DNA of 64,000 bases, from positions 12,821,515-12,885,514 of the forward strand of contig CM077007.1 of NCBI GenBank assembly GCA_039090855.1. The letters run 5' to 3'. The notes under the pieces were generated by a model. That model ran no database searches and was not told where the DNA came from. It saw only the letters and a list, made by a program, of their open reading frames with translations. The translations under genes and the position numbers were made by a program. Of this stretch, positions 20,560 through 32,125 are shown in pieces; positions within the stretch are counted from its first letter, which is position 1, and the number at the start of each line of letters is the position of its first letter. Source of the DNA: Macrothele yani. Lineage: Eukaryota > Arthropoda > Arachnida > Araneae > Macrothelidae.

Positions 20560-21175
20560 TAACTTTGCAATGAATGAAATACGGGTTTACACCATTGTAG
20601 AATATATATTTGGAAGATGTAAATCCGTTTATTGGTGTAAATATGACCTGCATGGGAAGTCAGATAATACAGTATCTGAAAACTTGAAAATTTAATCTTC
20701 CTGCAGAGGTAACCGAACCCGTGTCTCCCAAATAGCACCCGAATATGGTAACTACTACACCACCCAGAACGGTCAAATTTCCGATTAATTCGAATATAAC
20801 CATCTCCGGATTCGCTGGTCGAAGCAACCGGCATTCATGTATATATAGTGAATCTGGAGGATTAGATTTCATTCATTTATATTCTGCGCGTCTGTGCAAT
20901 CACGAGAATGAATTCTAATTCTCGAGATGCACTATATACGTATATGAATGCCGGTTGCTTCGACTAGAAAATCCTGTGATTATATTCAAATTAATTGGAA
21001 ACTTGAAACTTGGTCGTTCCGGGAGTTGTAGTGGTTAGCATACTCGGCGCTATCCGGGAGACTAGGGTTTGATTCCCTCTATAGGACGACAAAATTTTTA
21101 AGTTTTCGAATATTATCTGGCTCACCATCCATGTCATATTTACGCTAATAAACAGATTCACGGCTTCGAAATTTG
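20560..21175. repeat. SINE-C inverted pair (head to head)
   Basis: Two copies of a tRNA-like repeat face each other: minus strand at ~20560-20880 and plus strand at ~20925-21175. Shared segments are GAATGCCGGTTGCTTCGAC, a tRNA-like head with GTAGTGGTTAGCATACTCGG (box A region) and GGGTTTGATTCCC (box B), then AATTTTTAAGTTTTCGAATA-like and CATATTTACRCYAATAAACR tails. The arms are ~235 bp with a ~50-bp centre. Copies differ at many sites, so the pairing is old. Confidence 0.78.
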
Positions 21176-21317
21176 TATAACTTTACAAGCTTTTTTCAAC
21201 TCTTTCTAATAGGAAATCTTCCAACTAGGTGGTGTTATCTCAAGGTTTTAGTCTGACGTTATTTAAAATTCTTCGGATTCTATAGGAAATAATTTAATGT
21301 TTTTTTCAGTTTGTTCC

Positions 21318-21512
21318 AAGGTTTAACGACCATCGTAAGTAAGTGAAAAGATTATTAAGCAAGCACCCGGTTCCTAATATAGGACCTGTTTTCAGGGAGC
21401 GGATAGATCCAGCATACGACAAGTACATGCCTCATCCGGTCGAACCTAGGCCTATCTCGGACGACTGATCTGAAGTCCGCGCCTCTGACTACCCGGCCAC
21501 CAGGGCTGCTTC
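21318..21512 (-). mobile_element. SINE-A copy, old, reverse orientation
   Basis: The reversed SINE-A tail AGGTTTAACGACCATCGT comes first. TTCCTAATATAGGACCTG, ACATGCCTCATCCGGTCGAA and GACGACTGATCTGAAGTCCG follow, with the head CCGGCCACCAGGGCTGC. It is strongly diverged. Confidence 0.65.
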
Positions 21513-22769
21513 TTAATTTTAGATGGCTTTAGTCATGAACAAATATTTTATACATTATATGATTTTCCAGATACTGTATTTCCTTTTTGGAGAACATCGC
21601 GCTATAAATATAAACGAGCTACTAAGATTTACACCTGGAAAAGTGCATTTGTAGTATGCGATTGTTATAGCCATAACCAGTCTTCTATGCATTTTCTGGA
21701 TTTTTTGACGCAAAATGATTCTTCTAGTAGACGCAAGTTAAAATTTTTAGTCTACAATGTTCAAACTTCAGTTCCAATTGAAAATAAAATGCTACTAAGA
21801 GGCGATACATTATGTGTACTTGTATTTGATTCTATATTTGTTTATAAAAGTATAAGTCTAAGAATTAATTTTACATTAGAATGTTTAAAACACGTTCACA
21901 ATTTGCTGTGCATTTTGCAGATTTTATGATGTAAAGCATTCCCTGCGCAACATGAAATGTGATTTTCCCTTGAAAGCTATCGACTCGCACTCTAAAATAC
22001 TAAAGAAAAATCTTGAAATACATATCTTGGTGTAATTAGGCTTAAGGTTCGTTTTTTTTTTCAAAAAACAGTTTTCATTATTGCAGGTATTTTTCTTTCT
22101 GGCATTAATGACGCAACATGAAAATTTTAATTTACGTTTGCTGATCTTAAAAAAAAAACTAATTAATCCTTATAGTGAGGATAGAAGCCAACTTTTTAGA
22201 GCTGTTGGAAGAATACCACAGCTGAGGTTTAAATAATAGAATTAATCAAACGAACCGTATAACAGCGACGGCTGTAGCCCACCCAAAGCTTTCCTATCCT
22301 TGCCATATACTGAAGTTTTTGAACTCATGTTGCTGGTTTTCCCGCATAAAGCACACTCAGCTGCAACTATATAGTCTCTGATCTGATTGATGGCAGCTGC
22401 AACTGTCAGAGTCCCTAAGTCTTATGACCAACTCATGTGGGAAAGTTAGCCTTAAGCATTGGGATTCCCACATCAGATAGGGGTATATTTTTGTCTTCGT
22501 GGTGTAAAACATCACTTGGAGATGTAATGGCTCTGCAGCGAGTATAATAAAAGTTGTGTATAATAAGAACGATGGAGTTCGAATTTTTGGATCTGCTGTA
22601 CAAATAGGAGTCATCAGATGAAGAAACAGAAAGAACGATGGATATAAATAAGTAATTGGAATATTGAAACTTTTCTTTGAGACATAAATTCCATTTATAA
22701 ATCGGAAAGTACATTTTTGAAATTACTGTGTAGATAGTGCGCAAAGCATGGAAAAATAAATTACTTGCT
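21513..22769. other. no recognisable gene
   Basis: AT-rich, with short open frames only (for example 21687-21929) and no domain or repeat family I can name. Confidence 0.35.
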
Positions 22770-23080
22770 ACAAGGAGATGAACTTTGCGACAAGAAAATC
22801 AGAGCAAAGGAAGAGCAGAAAATAAAGATGTTAAATCTCTTTAACGGAATTCGATAATATTTAATTGAAATTATTGAAAAGAAATCACTGAGATGGCATC
22901 GGAAAGTTAAACTTATGGATGAGAGAAGATTGCCAAACATAATTCTGGAATAGATTTGAGTAGCGAATTGAAAATCCAAAGAAATGATTGAATGGGGATC
23001 GCAGTGGTTTGGAGCATTGGAGGAATAAAAATAAATGGAGAAAAAAGAATTTAACTATTCGATGACATATTTTATGTGGC
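22770..23080 (+). pseudogene. LINE reverse transcriptase C-terminal remnant
   Basis: A plus-strand reading near 22870-22985 gives EIIEKKSLRWHRKVKLMDER followed by RLPNIILE. This resembles the stretch after the reverse transcriptase of endonuclease-bearing LINEs, usually written LRWFGHVxRMxDxRLP. Frames are broken and the rest of the element is missing. It is not the same lineage as the RTE cluster. Confidence 0.6.
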
Positions 23081-25036
23081 GTATGGAAAACCGTATAATA
23101 TGGAAAATTTAATACTAAAAAAAGATGCAACGACGATGTATTATCAGGTTAAAAGGGTAAATGATATACAAAGAATGCATTTTTGGTACACCCTTTACTT
23201 TGTCCTAGGAATACATTTGAGGAAATTTGTGAACGCATGAGAAAAAAACTTTCACACTTCAACGGTTGTTCATTTACATAAGATCATTCAAAGTGTAACA
23301 CCGATTCTGTAACTTTCAGTTTGCACACCTTCTTCGAGGATGAAATACTAATCCTTTGACTTTCTGTTTGCACATTTTCATCTCACATAGAACGCTAATT
23401 TTTCACCTTTCTAATTGCACTGTTATCTAATAATAAAACAAAAATTTTTAAACTTCCTCTGTGTATGATCATCTAAAGTAAACTAAGTTTTTGATTTCGT
23501 ATTTATAAACCATTATCTACAGTAAATCGCTAACCCTTTAACTTCATTAAGTTTCCAATTACATACGGTAGTCTTACATAACGCTCTAATATTTAATGCT
23601 ATACAATGTTTCTAAATGATTATTTAATGCACATTTAACTTTTTACTTGTGAATTCTCATCTGTAATAGTGTGTGTGCGGGGGAGGGGCATCCATAACTC
23701 ATCCCTTATTTTGTGCATTGTTCTTCCATCTGTGGTTGGAATTCTTTCTCGCGGAAGAATGTATATCACCCTCGCCATGCAAGCAGTGCTTCACTACCGT
23801 TATCAGTCGTGGTAGGTATTTCAAAATTTAGAACGCCATTTTTCATTGTTGTCCTAATTGCAGAGGTCAGTGGTAAGGTGCTACGTAACATGACGTAAAT
23901 GACGTACCACTGCGGTGATCTATGAGTAAAATTGGAAAAGTTGCCCTGCCGTCATATTTCAGTTGGGAGAACAGCCACCTCCTGAGTAGGAGGACGCGGT
24001 TTCGATACCACCACAGGGGTAGGACAGGTTATTTATGATTTACAGTTTCAAGTCTAATCTCTAAGTAAGGAAAAGAGGGGGGGGGACCGAAATAATCGCT
24101 CTTTCCACGTTAATAAGTGAGTAACGTGGAAAGAGCGATGATTTCTGTTTGGTATTCCTGATCCACGTCAAGTGTTTGAACTAAAAGAGGGGGGGGGAAT
24201 AGAATTCTTGCTAAACGAAAAATATAATGCTGTTTCTATGGGAACCGTTGCGACAAATGGGAGCGCGGATGTAACTTTGAACGTGGTGTGAGTGTTTTAG
24301 CATTGGCAGTTGCGTGAAAATGTTCCTGTCATGTGTGAATCGCCAGACGCAAATATCAACACCCTTTTTTTTTGTGGATTGTTCTTTCATCAGTAGTTAG
24401 AAATTTTTCTGGGAGACTAATATATATCACTCGCCAAGCAGGCAGTGCTTTACTATGGGTATCAAGCGAAGTAAATTGTCTTAAATCATCTTTAAACCTT
24501 TGATTGATAAAAGGATATAAAGGGTGTTTTTGTAAAACTCATTTCAATTGCATTTCACCAATGAAATTCGTGGATGGAGTTATGGGAACAGATGAAGAGA
24601 AATGGCATGTAGAAGAAATAGTTTAGCATCTAATTAAAAGACCATTATAGTTTATACAGATGCATTACAAACTTCACTGATCATTTTTTTCCCACAGATG
24701 TAACTACTATACTGCTAACAAGATTACACAGATTGAAAAAAATATTTTTCGTGGTTAAGGGTTCAAGAGGTGGCACTCAAAGCAACCATTCCCTGCTTGC
24801 AATAAAAATCAGAATCTAAAATAAAACGCCAAGTCTTGCACTTTCTAACTGCTCAATGCAATCTGATATAAAGTGCAAATTTTTCTGCCTTTCTCATTGT
24901 TAAGCATTATGTAACACAAATGGCTAGGTCGTTACTTCTCTACACTAATGTTTGTGAAAAGTGCAACACTAAGAAAGCATCGCGCTATTGAAATTAAATT
25001 TATGTCACAGATCCCTCACGTTACAGGAGATAATTG
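23081..25036. other. gene-free stretch with direct repeats and a hairpin
   Basis: No gene is supported. A ~100-bp module beginning TTGTTCTTCCATCTGTGGTT occurs at 23714-23816 and again, diverged, at 24374-24474. A perfect 18-bp stem lies at 24095-24139. The rest is AT-rich. Confidence 0.5.
24095..24139. repeat. perfect 18-bp hairpin
   Basis: ATCGCTCTTTCCACGTTA at 24095-24112 is repeated as its exact complement at 24122-24139, with a 9-nt loop. G runs lie on both sides (24076-24085 and 24187-24196). Confidence 0.9.
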
Positions 25037-25981
25037 CACTGAAGAGCAATTGAATTAGAGATACCTGTCTAGTAACGTGTATCACCACCTTCGCCCTGAT
25101 GACGGCGGCGATTCGTCTCTGCATGGACTCGACAAGACACCGGAAGCGTTGGGAAGCCATACGGATCCACGACCCCTGAACAAGCTTCCACAGTTCACAA
25201 AGATTTGATGGAGGGTCAGAGCCCCGAACATCTCTCTCGATGTCATCCCAGATGTGCTCGATGGGATTGAGGTCAGGTGACCTAGCTGGCCAAGGAAGCG
25301 AGGTCACGTCGGTGGAGAGTTCATCCAACCATTCGGATACAATTCGGGAGCGATGGCACGGTGCATTGTCTTGTTGCAGGATGAGGTCTCCAGTGGGATG
25401 TTGAAGACGCGCAAATGGGCGTCCAGGATATCCCGGTAACCTTGACCTGTGAGGAACAATGTTACACGTACCAGGGGTCCCATTTCACTCCAAGAAAACA
25501 GTCCCCAGACCAGAATACCACCCCCACCAGCTTGAAGACTACCCTGCAGGCAAGAAGTATCCATCGCTTTATGTGGTTTTTGCCGTACTGGTATTCTGCC
25601 ATCCTCATGTACCAACGTGAATCTCGACTCATTAGTCCAGGCAACATTTTTCCGCATGTCTAGGGTCCAGTGGCGATGTTCCCACGCCCATGCTAATCTT
25701 TGCACTCTGTGATGTGCGGTCAGCAGCGGTACCCTCGTGAGACGACGGCTTCTGTATCCCATAGCGAGGAGATGGATCTGGATGGTGTGGCTGCTTACAC
25801 GTTTTTGTGCACCAGTGTTAAATTGCCGAGTGATTTCTTGCACTGTGGCCCGTCTATCCACTGTTACAATGCGAGCTAGCCGACTATGACCCCGCTCATC
25901 CACACGCTGTTGTCCATGGCAGTTGGCCCTTGCAGGGATGGTTTTACCGGATACGATGTACCCACGGTGCACCCGTGGCAC
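25010..25981 (-). pseudogene. Tc1-like transposase (DD36E-type spacing)
   Basis: The N-terminal part carries an HTH-type segment (RATVQEITRQFNTGAQKRVS with SSHTIQIHL and GYRSRRLTRVPLL). The first catalytic motif reads WTNESRF, so the usual Asp is Asn. The second is QQDNAPCH and the third [19 protein letters not shown] count 36 residues between the second Asp and the Glu. A one-base shift near 25390 separates the N-terminal frame (25304-25981) from the C-terminal one. The C-terminus ends with MQRRIAAVIRAK. The substitution and the frameshift make it inactive. Confidence 0.88.
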
Positions 25982-26244
25982 AGTGGCTCGTGAAAATCCC
26001 AGTGCCTACACGACTTCCACGATGGAGTGACCCATTCGTCGGGCCCCGATAATTTTCCCACGATCAAATACTCTTAGATCCTTCGTCTTACCCATACAGC
26101 TTCCGACTCGTATACTAATTCCCGTCGCATCACTCCTTATATTGTCAGATCGCTGCAGGCGTCATGTCGTTTCCGTTTACAGGGCCGCCCACAGCGCCAC
26201 ATTTGCATAACGCCAGCTGTCATTAATTCAATTGCTTTTCAGTG
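25037..26244 (-). mobile_element. Tc1-like transposon (1.2 kb)
   Basis: Terminal inverted repeats: CACTGAAGAGCAATTGAATT at the left edge matches the complement of the right edge with one difference. TA flanks the right end; the left flank reads TG, presumably mutated. Internal coding is on the minus strand. Confidence 0.88.
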
Positions 26245-26289
26245 TATATTTGTAGAGCTATATACAAGATGTTTTCGCTTCAAATCTGA

Positions 26290-26480
26290 GTATCGTGTGT
26301 AGCCACCTCGAGCAACAATAACAGCCTCTACATGGCGTGGCATTGAATGAAAGAGGTTTTCGATATCGTCCTTGGGGATAGCCTACCAGACTGCTTTTAT
26401 GAAAAACTTAGAGTTCATTTGTGATGACTGGCGAAGGCGCTTGATGGGCAAGTCGCTAAGCTGTTGTGACACACAAACAC
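26290..26480 (-). pseudogene. Tc1-like transposase C-terminal fragment
   Basis: Minus-strand translation near 26299-26378 gives DDIENLFHSMPRHVEAVIVA then RGGYTRY, matching the usual Tc1 C-terminus (MPRRVxAVIxARGGxTRY). No catalytic residues or inverted repeats are recognisable. Confidence 0.72.
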
Positions 26481-26641
26481 TTTATCGACTCAACGTCGGC
26501 TCTTCACTTATTGCAGCATCTCGTTTGAGACAGCTCTTTATACCCAAGACTGGACAGTTCAGAAAGCACAGCTCCGAAACCGCCAGCGCATTTTCACTGA
26601 CATTTTACTCATTTGCTGATTCCAATTTGTTATACACACTA

Positions 26642-27899
26642 TACGTAGTGCGATCAAAAAGTACCGAGACTAGGTACGTAGCGCGCCAACAAATGGCAGT
26701 ACGCGGATGCGCGAGCAGTGGTCAAGTTTAGTGACCGTTATGAGTCATTGTGCGGATTGCCATCGTTCTGTGAACATCAGGAGCTGTGCTACACGATATT
26801 CGGTGACCACATGGAGAACACAGCTGCGATTTCGGTATGGACTGCAAACTAGAGCAGCGAGCGAACATCAAATTCTGCGTCAAACTCGGTAAATTGAGAA
26901 GGGAGACGCATGAAATGTTGCGGCCGGCTTATGGCATTGACGCAGTGAGTCGTGCGAGGTGTTTTGAGTGGCACTCGCGCTTCAAGAGCAGCGGAACGGC
27001 ATTGGAAGACGACGAGAGGTAAGGGCAACCGTCCACGAGCAAACCCCTCGAAAATGTGAAGAAAGTTAGGGAACTGGTGCATGAGGATCGTCTAAGAATC
27101 ATTCAAGACACTGCTACCATCGTCAACGTGTCCTACGGAATAGTGCAAGAAATTCTGACGTCTGTTTTGAACATGCACGGCATTACTACAAAGCTTGTGC
27201 CAAAGATTCTGAACCCCGAACCGAAGGAGCTCAGTATCGAACTCTGTCAAGATCTTCGTCAGCAGATGGTGAATGAAACAACGTTCCTGTCGCGGGTCAT
27301 GACTGGGGATGAGACTTGGATCTACATTTACGACCCGGAGACCAAACGACAGGCCCGGAGCGCAACCAATAGCAAGTTAATCCTGTTCTTCGACATTCGA
27401 GGGTTGTACACCGTGAATTCGTCCCCCAGGGCCAGCCCGTCATCGCCCTTTTTTACTGCGATGTTCTGCGGCGTCTTAGGGAGGACATTCTCCGCAAACG
27501 ACGTGAAATGTTAGGCAGAGGCGATTTCCTGCTCCATCACGACAATGCAACAGCTCACAGAGCGTTAGCAATACGCCAGTTCTGCAGCCTCAACAGCATG
27601 ACTACCCCTCCTCACCCGCCTTACTCGCTTTGACTTCTTTCTGTTCCCGAAGATGAAGCTGAAGCTCAAGGGTTGCCGTTTTGAAACCGTGGACGAGATA
27701 CAGCGCGAATCGCAGACAGTGCTTGACACGATTCGCGAACAGGACTTCCAGGGAGCGTTCCAACACTGGCAAAAACGCTGGCAGCGCTGTATCGCTGCCC
27801 AAGCAGACTACTTTGAGGAAGATCATAGCCCGACTTAAGTAACGTAAGTACTTTCTTGTATATCGGCCTAGTCTCGAAACATTTTGATCAGACTTCGTA
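26642..27899 (+). mobile_element. mariner transposon (1.26 kb)
   Basis: About 30-bp inverted repeats: TACGTAGTGCGATCAAAAAG at the left edge aligns with the complement of the right edge (TACGAAGTCTGATCAAAATG), both continuing to CGAGACTA. Each begins with the TA that mariners duplicate. The right edge directly abuts another transposon. Confidence 0.9.
26837..27838 (+). pseudogene. mariner transposase (DD34D) with deletion
   Basis: Near full-length mariner transposase in pieces. The N-terminal domain MDCKLEQRANIKFCVKLGKL with FEWHSRFKSS and EDDER is at 26837-27022, after which a stop truncates it. The HTH segment (STSKPLENVKKVRELV, SYGIVQEIL) is at 27030-27170. The first catalytic motif is MTGDETWIYIYDPETK and the second HHDNATAHR (near 27537-27560). 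Around the third motif a ~17-base deletion near 27626 removes the PDLAP part and shifts the frame before FDFFLFPKMKLKLKG. The C-terminus with WQRCIAAQADYFEED is intact. In the family the enzyme cuts TIRs and inserts at TA. Confidence 0.9.
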
Positions 27900-29116
27900 T
27901 GGACAAGTCACCGTACACCCCTTCAAAAGCAAATGAACGGATCCTCCGCGTAGTTAAGATGCGCGGTACAGCTGCAAACTGTATAAAAACAAGCCTGCAG
28001 CTGACTGCGATCATATCGCACTGTGGGGTTAGTGAAAATATCGCGGCGGGAGAGAATCGACTTTGAGGAAGGAAAACTTGTTGGGTGTTATATTAGTGAG
28101 TTGTCCATAAGAGAAACAGAGAGGCGTTAAAAGATACCCAGGTCAACTGTTTTGGATGTACTGAATAAGTGCAAGTCACATGGCGTGCCTGAAGCAGCAA
28201 AACGTACCGGCAGACTAAAGAAAATCAGTGATAGAGGACGTCGAAACCTCATGAGAGTCGTTACAGCTAATCGACGGAGTACTGCACAGGACCTCAGTGT
28301 AGACGTGAGTAAAAATGCTGGAACCTCGATATGCACACGTACCATTCACAGAGAACTTCATTTCATGGGTTACCGTGGTCGTGCGGCGGCTCATAAGCTA
28401 TTCATCTCCACTAAGAATGCTACTCGTCGTTTCGCATGGTCTAAAAAAACATTTATCGTGGACCGTAGATCAGTGGAAACGGGTGCTATGGACTGATGAA
28501 TCCAGATACACGATCCATCAGTCTGATGGCCGTGTGTGGGTATGGCGGCAGCCGGGGAACGCTATTTACCACAGTGTACAGTTCCTACGGTCGAGTTTGG
28601 AGCTGGTAGTGTACTCGTGTGGGAGTGCTTCTCGTGGTATGGTCCAGGCACATTGGTTATCGTGGACAAACCTGTTAAACTCGATATTCTGTACAATTAT
28701 GTCTTACCATTTCTGTGGCAATACTATGTAACCGAGTCTTGTTGGTACCAGCAGGATAACACACGGAGCCATAAAGCAAGGACTGTTACGGCGGGGTTTG
28801 ACGATAATTCCATATCGTGTGTTGACTGGCCAGCACAGAACCGTGATCTTAATCCCATAGAGCACATATGGGATGAATTATAGCACCGCATAAAAAGTTT
28901 GGAACTAAGGCATACTACTAAGCAACAGTTAGCGGCAGCATTATGAACTGAATGGAAGCGCACACCTATCGCTGTGTTCTAAAACCTTGTCGAAAGCATG
29001 TCTTGCAGGGTCAGTGCCTGTATTAAGGCCAAAGTTCGACCGACACCGTACTATTGTATGTCAATAAATGCTATGTCGCGTTTATCTTCTAGGTATCCGG
29101 TGACTTTTGTCAATAT
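27898..29116 (+). mobile_element. Tc1-like transposon (1.2 kb)
   Basis: The inverted repeats are ~20 bp: TATGGACAAGTCACCG at the left edge and TATTGACAAAAGTCACCG on the complement of the right edge, both continuing to TACC. The left TA (27898-27899) coincides with the right TA of the mariner next door. Confidence 0.85.
28152..29060 (+). pseudogene. Tc1-like transposase (DD34E)
   Basis: N-terminal HTH segment with GRLKKISDRGRRNLMRVV and ELHFMGYRGRAAAHK (28152-28440). An indel in an A run near 28443 moves to the frame with WTVDQWKRVLWTDESRY, and another near 28550 to the frame with FGAGSVLVWECFSWYG, QQDNTRSHKARTV and RDLNPIEHIWDEL. All three catalytic residues can be seen (TDES, QQDN, NPIE), with 34 residues between the second and third. 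A stop follows WDEL, and the C-terminal part (NLVESMSCRVSACIKAK) survives with two more stops. Inactive. Confidence 0.88.
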
Positions 29117-30344
29117 AGTGTGTATCTTGTAAGTTTCAAACTAATACAAGCAATCCTTCATGGTGTTGCAATTTTTACAAGCAGTAAGTAGTGTATTTAC
29201 AGGAGGATATCTAGCGTAAAACGCTAATCATTTGGCTTTATTTTTGCTTACCGTCATCTGAAGGAAAATGCTAATCCCGAAACTAATATTGTGTATCATA
29301 CTTTGTATTCTTAGCTGTTTCTTGAAATTGGGTACTAAAATTCCTTGCGCGTGCTCAAAGAATTTTCCTAAATTTCTTTCTCAGTGAAAAAATAAATAAA
29401 ATCGTATGTAATGTTTTATTTACTCCAGTAAAGAAATCTACTAGTGGTGCAAGTTAAAAACCTTTTAATTGGCTCTATGTGCAGTTGAATTTTTCTCGAG
29501 AATAGGATTTTATTCGGAAAATGCAAACATTGCGCATGAATTTCAAGAGCGCTAAACTAAAAACGGAAGTAAGAAGATGTCTAACATAAATTTCCAAGTC
29601 GTTATCGGGCTTTATGATTTCTGCTCCTATGAAGAAAGACGATGGAGGATTGTGTTCCAAATGATGACACTGCCTCAACGAAACTTACATAAAAATAAAT
29701 ATTTGCATTATTGCTTAAGCAACAAAGAAAATAAAATCCAACTTTCTCCCACAGAATTCAGATACCAAATTAGTGCATTAATGAATCGCCTTTAGGAAAA
29801 ATGTTCCCCATGAATGACTTACTTACCGTTTAATTAACACTGAATGTACTTCAGAGCATTCACTAGTGACAAGTAAATGGAGTAAGAAATGCTTTTTCAG
29901 AGAAAGAATCGCTGCTCATTAAATTTTGCGACTTTTTCTAATGACGAAAGGACGAGCCCAATGGATTAATTAGATTGATTTCGAAAAGACAGGAGGACTT
30001 ATGCCGGTCACGTGAGAGCCGTTATTCATAACATACCTTATACGCTGAAGTATGTATGAGCAAGCATGCAATAAACGTATCCACTCGTATATACGAAAAA
30101 AATAGTGAGTGAATATGTTACAAAATCTATTTATGTTTTGAATAAATATGGTGGGCTCGAAGAGAGACATTTCAATGAATAAATTTCTTTTGTACAAGGA
30201 AAACGTATGCCCATCGGCGAAGGATACTTAACAAAAAATGCGTAAAAGAAAAAAAATAAGTGCGATAAACAAATTATTAATTATCAGGCGCCTGGAGGTG
30301 AAGGGACCATCGTATTACGTAAGGCTAGAGACGCAGGCGTGTAG
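29117..30344. other. no recognisable gene
   Basis: AT-rich sequence. Short open frames at 29577-29795 (+) and 29970-30197 (-) have no known domain. Nothing repeated was recognised. Confidence 0.35.
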
Positions 30345-30437
30345 TGTGAAAGCAGCCGCAGCGACAAAATGGTCTAAGCGCTGGCTTCTGACCAATTCGT
30401 CCGAGATGGGTCTCGGTTAGAATTCCAGTGAAGCATG
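30345..30437 (+). mobile_element. SINE-A, 5' part (split copy)
   Basis: The SINE-A head and box B region (AAAATGGTCTAAGCGCTGGC, GGTTAGAATTCCAGTGAAGC) stop at the TA where a DNA transposon begins. The 3' part resumes after 32306. Confidence 0.82.
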
Positions 30438-30766
30438 TACAGGCTGTCCTACTCGCTAATGTACCTGCGTTTTTATTAATAACATCGCGTATAATTACAG
30501 TATTGAATGATATTTGGTAAGTACATATCTTCATCCATGGAAAACAGAAACATATCATAAGAGATGTTGAAAGTGTCCTTCCTGTGCATCGAGTCAGGCT
30601 TGAACACGAGACTCCATATTTCGGAAAGTTTCCAGGGTTAGTTCAGTTGTTTGTTTGTAGCGAGGCTGATCGTATGCGTTAACGATGTCCTCTCGGTTAA
30701 CCATACCCGAGCGTGTGTCTCTTGTCCGTATTTATTGGGTGAGTAAATCGATAAAGAAGTGTCAGT

Positions 30767-32125
30767 ATGAATTTCTTAGGGAATTCGGATGTCGGGACAG
30801 CAGCACCAAGTAAATCGTGGATTCTGCAACTGGTTAAGAAACTAGAGACCCATGGAACATTACATGATTTGCATGGAGGGCTCCGTCCCGAAATGTCAGA
30901 ACCATTAGTGCAGGACGTCCAGCAAAGACTTCTTGCTTCGCCACGGAAATCTTTGCGTCGACTTGCCCAAGAAACCGGTTAGTCAAAGAGCATGTGTCAT
31001 AGAGCAGGGAAGAAGGCTACAATTTATCTGTACCGTTTGTCTGCTATGACGTAGAAGTCTTGTCTTACTTCAGCGTTAATTTAAAACATCAGCATACTAA
31101 GAAATAGTTCCTAAATGAAAGAAAACCGATAACGGCCAGACGAAACATGTAAACGACAGAAGTCAAACTTACGGAAAAAAGATGCTTTATTCAGGATGTA
31201 GCAAAACACATCGTAGCATAGCATATTGCACTAAATTCTCCACACACCACACAACTCTTTTAAGAGAACGCTCCTTTCAATAATCAGTTTACAAATCAAC
31301 GCGCTCAAGCAATAGAGTGGTCGTCGTTTTTATCTCTTGTTCTTATCAAAACTCAGGCATACGTCACGTTCATTCAACCTCAATTGTGTTGCTAAACGTT
31401 TTCGTTTGAGAGAAAGATATCACGTTAAGAGTGAAGAAATAACAGAATAAACTCAAGATTTACATAGGAAAGAAACTAAAAAGGAAAGTTTAATTTAGAA
31501 TATACGTCACACTGCTGTTCATGAACTGAAAGCGTCAGACCAAGAGAAAAGAATGAGGTACTGTCAGTGGTTTCAGGCATTTTTTGCGGAACGACCGGAC
31601 ATTTTGGACTGCACGTTTTTTTCCGACGAAGCATGGATTCACTTATCGGGATACATAAATGCACAAAATACGTGTATGGAGGCAATGGCAAATCCTCACG
31701 CATTTATCGAGAAACCACTTCACGCACGAAAAATTGAAGTGTGGGCAGCATTGTCACGTCGGCGGATCATTTAGCCCTTCTTCTTTCACGATACAGTCAT
31801 AACAGTAAGGGAAATGTTTCAGGCATTTGTTAATTAACTGTACACTGAAGAGCTGATCACTGGATATTTTCAACAAGATGGGGAAACTTGCTATACATCA
31901 CATGTGAGTATGGCTGAAATTCAGTCATTCTCTGGAGATCACGTGATTTTTAAAGGAATGTGGCCACCTCGATCTTTTGACCAAACACTTCCTGATTTCT
32001 TTTTCTGGGGGTATCTCAAATCAGTGGTGTTTCAAAACAAGCAGACAACCCTTGAGGCATCGAAGAACGGCATCTGTGAGGCAGTGGCAGCGATTACGCC
32101 GGAGCAACTGGCGCGAACTTTCTGA
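30767..32125 (+). pseudogene. transposase of long-TIR IS630/Tc1-related element
   Basis: An HTH part (PSKSWILQLVKKLETHGTLH, RKSLRRLAQETG; 30767-30979) is followed by a 466-base interruption. Then come LKASDQEKRMRYCQWF, FFSDEAWIHLSGYINAQNT and ANPHAFIEKPLHARKIEVWA (31511-31774), YFQQDGETCYTSHVS (near 31865-31910), and WPPRSFDQTLPDFFFWGYLK with ITPEQLARTF at the end (31970-32125). FSDEAW, FQQDG and PDFFFWG are the three catalytic regions of a transposase type common in insect genomes, usually written SPDLTPxDFFLWG. Here the motif is SFDQTLPDFFFWG. Stops and frameshifts are present. Confidence 0.82.
31046..31511. other. 466-bp insertion inside the transposase
   Basis: Transposase similarity breaks after CTGCT (31041-31045) and resumes at CTGCT (31512-31516). 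The intervening DNA starts ATGACGTAG and ends TACGTCACA, giving short complementary ends (TGACGTA/TACGTCA). It has no coding similarity that I recognise. It could be a small retroelement or foldback insertion. Confidence 0.5.

Noticed and set aside
23985..24030. tRNA-like box B (GCGGTTTCGATACC)
   Set aside because: No matching box A or acceptor-stem pairing was found by eye, and no second copy in the window.
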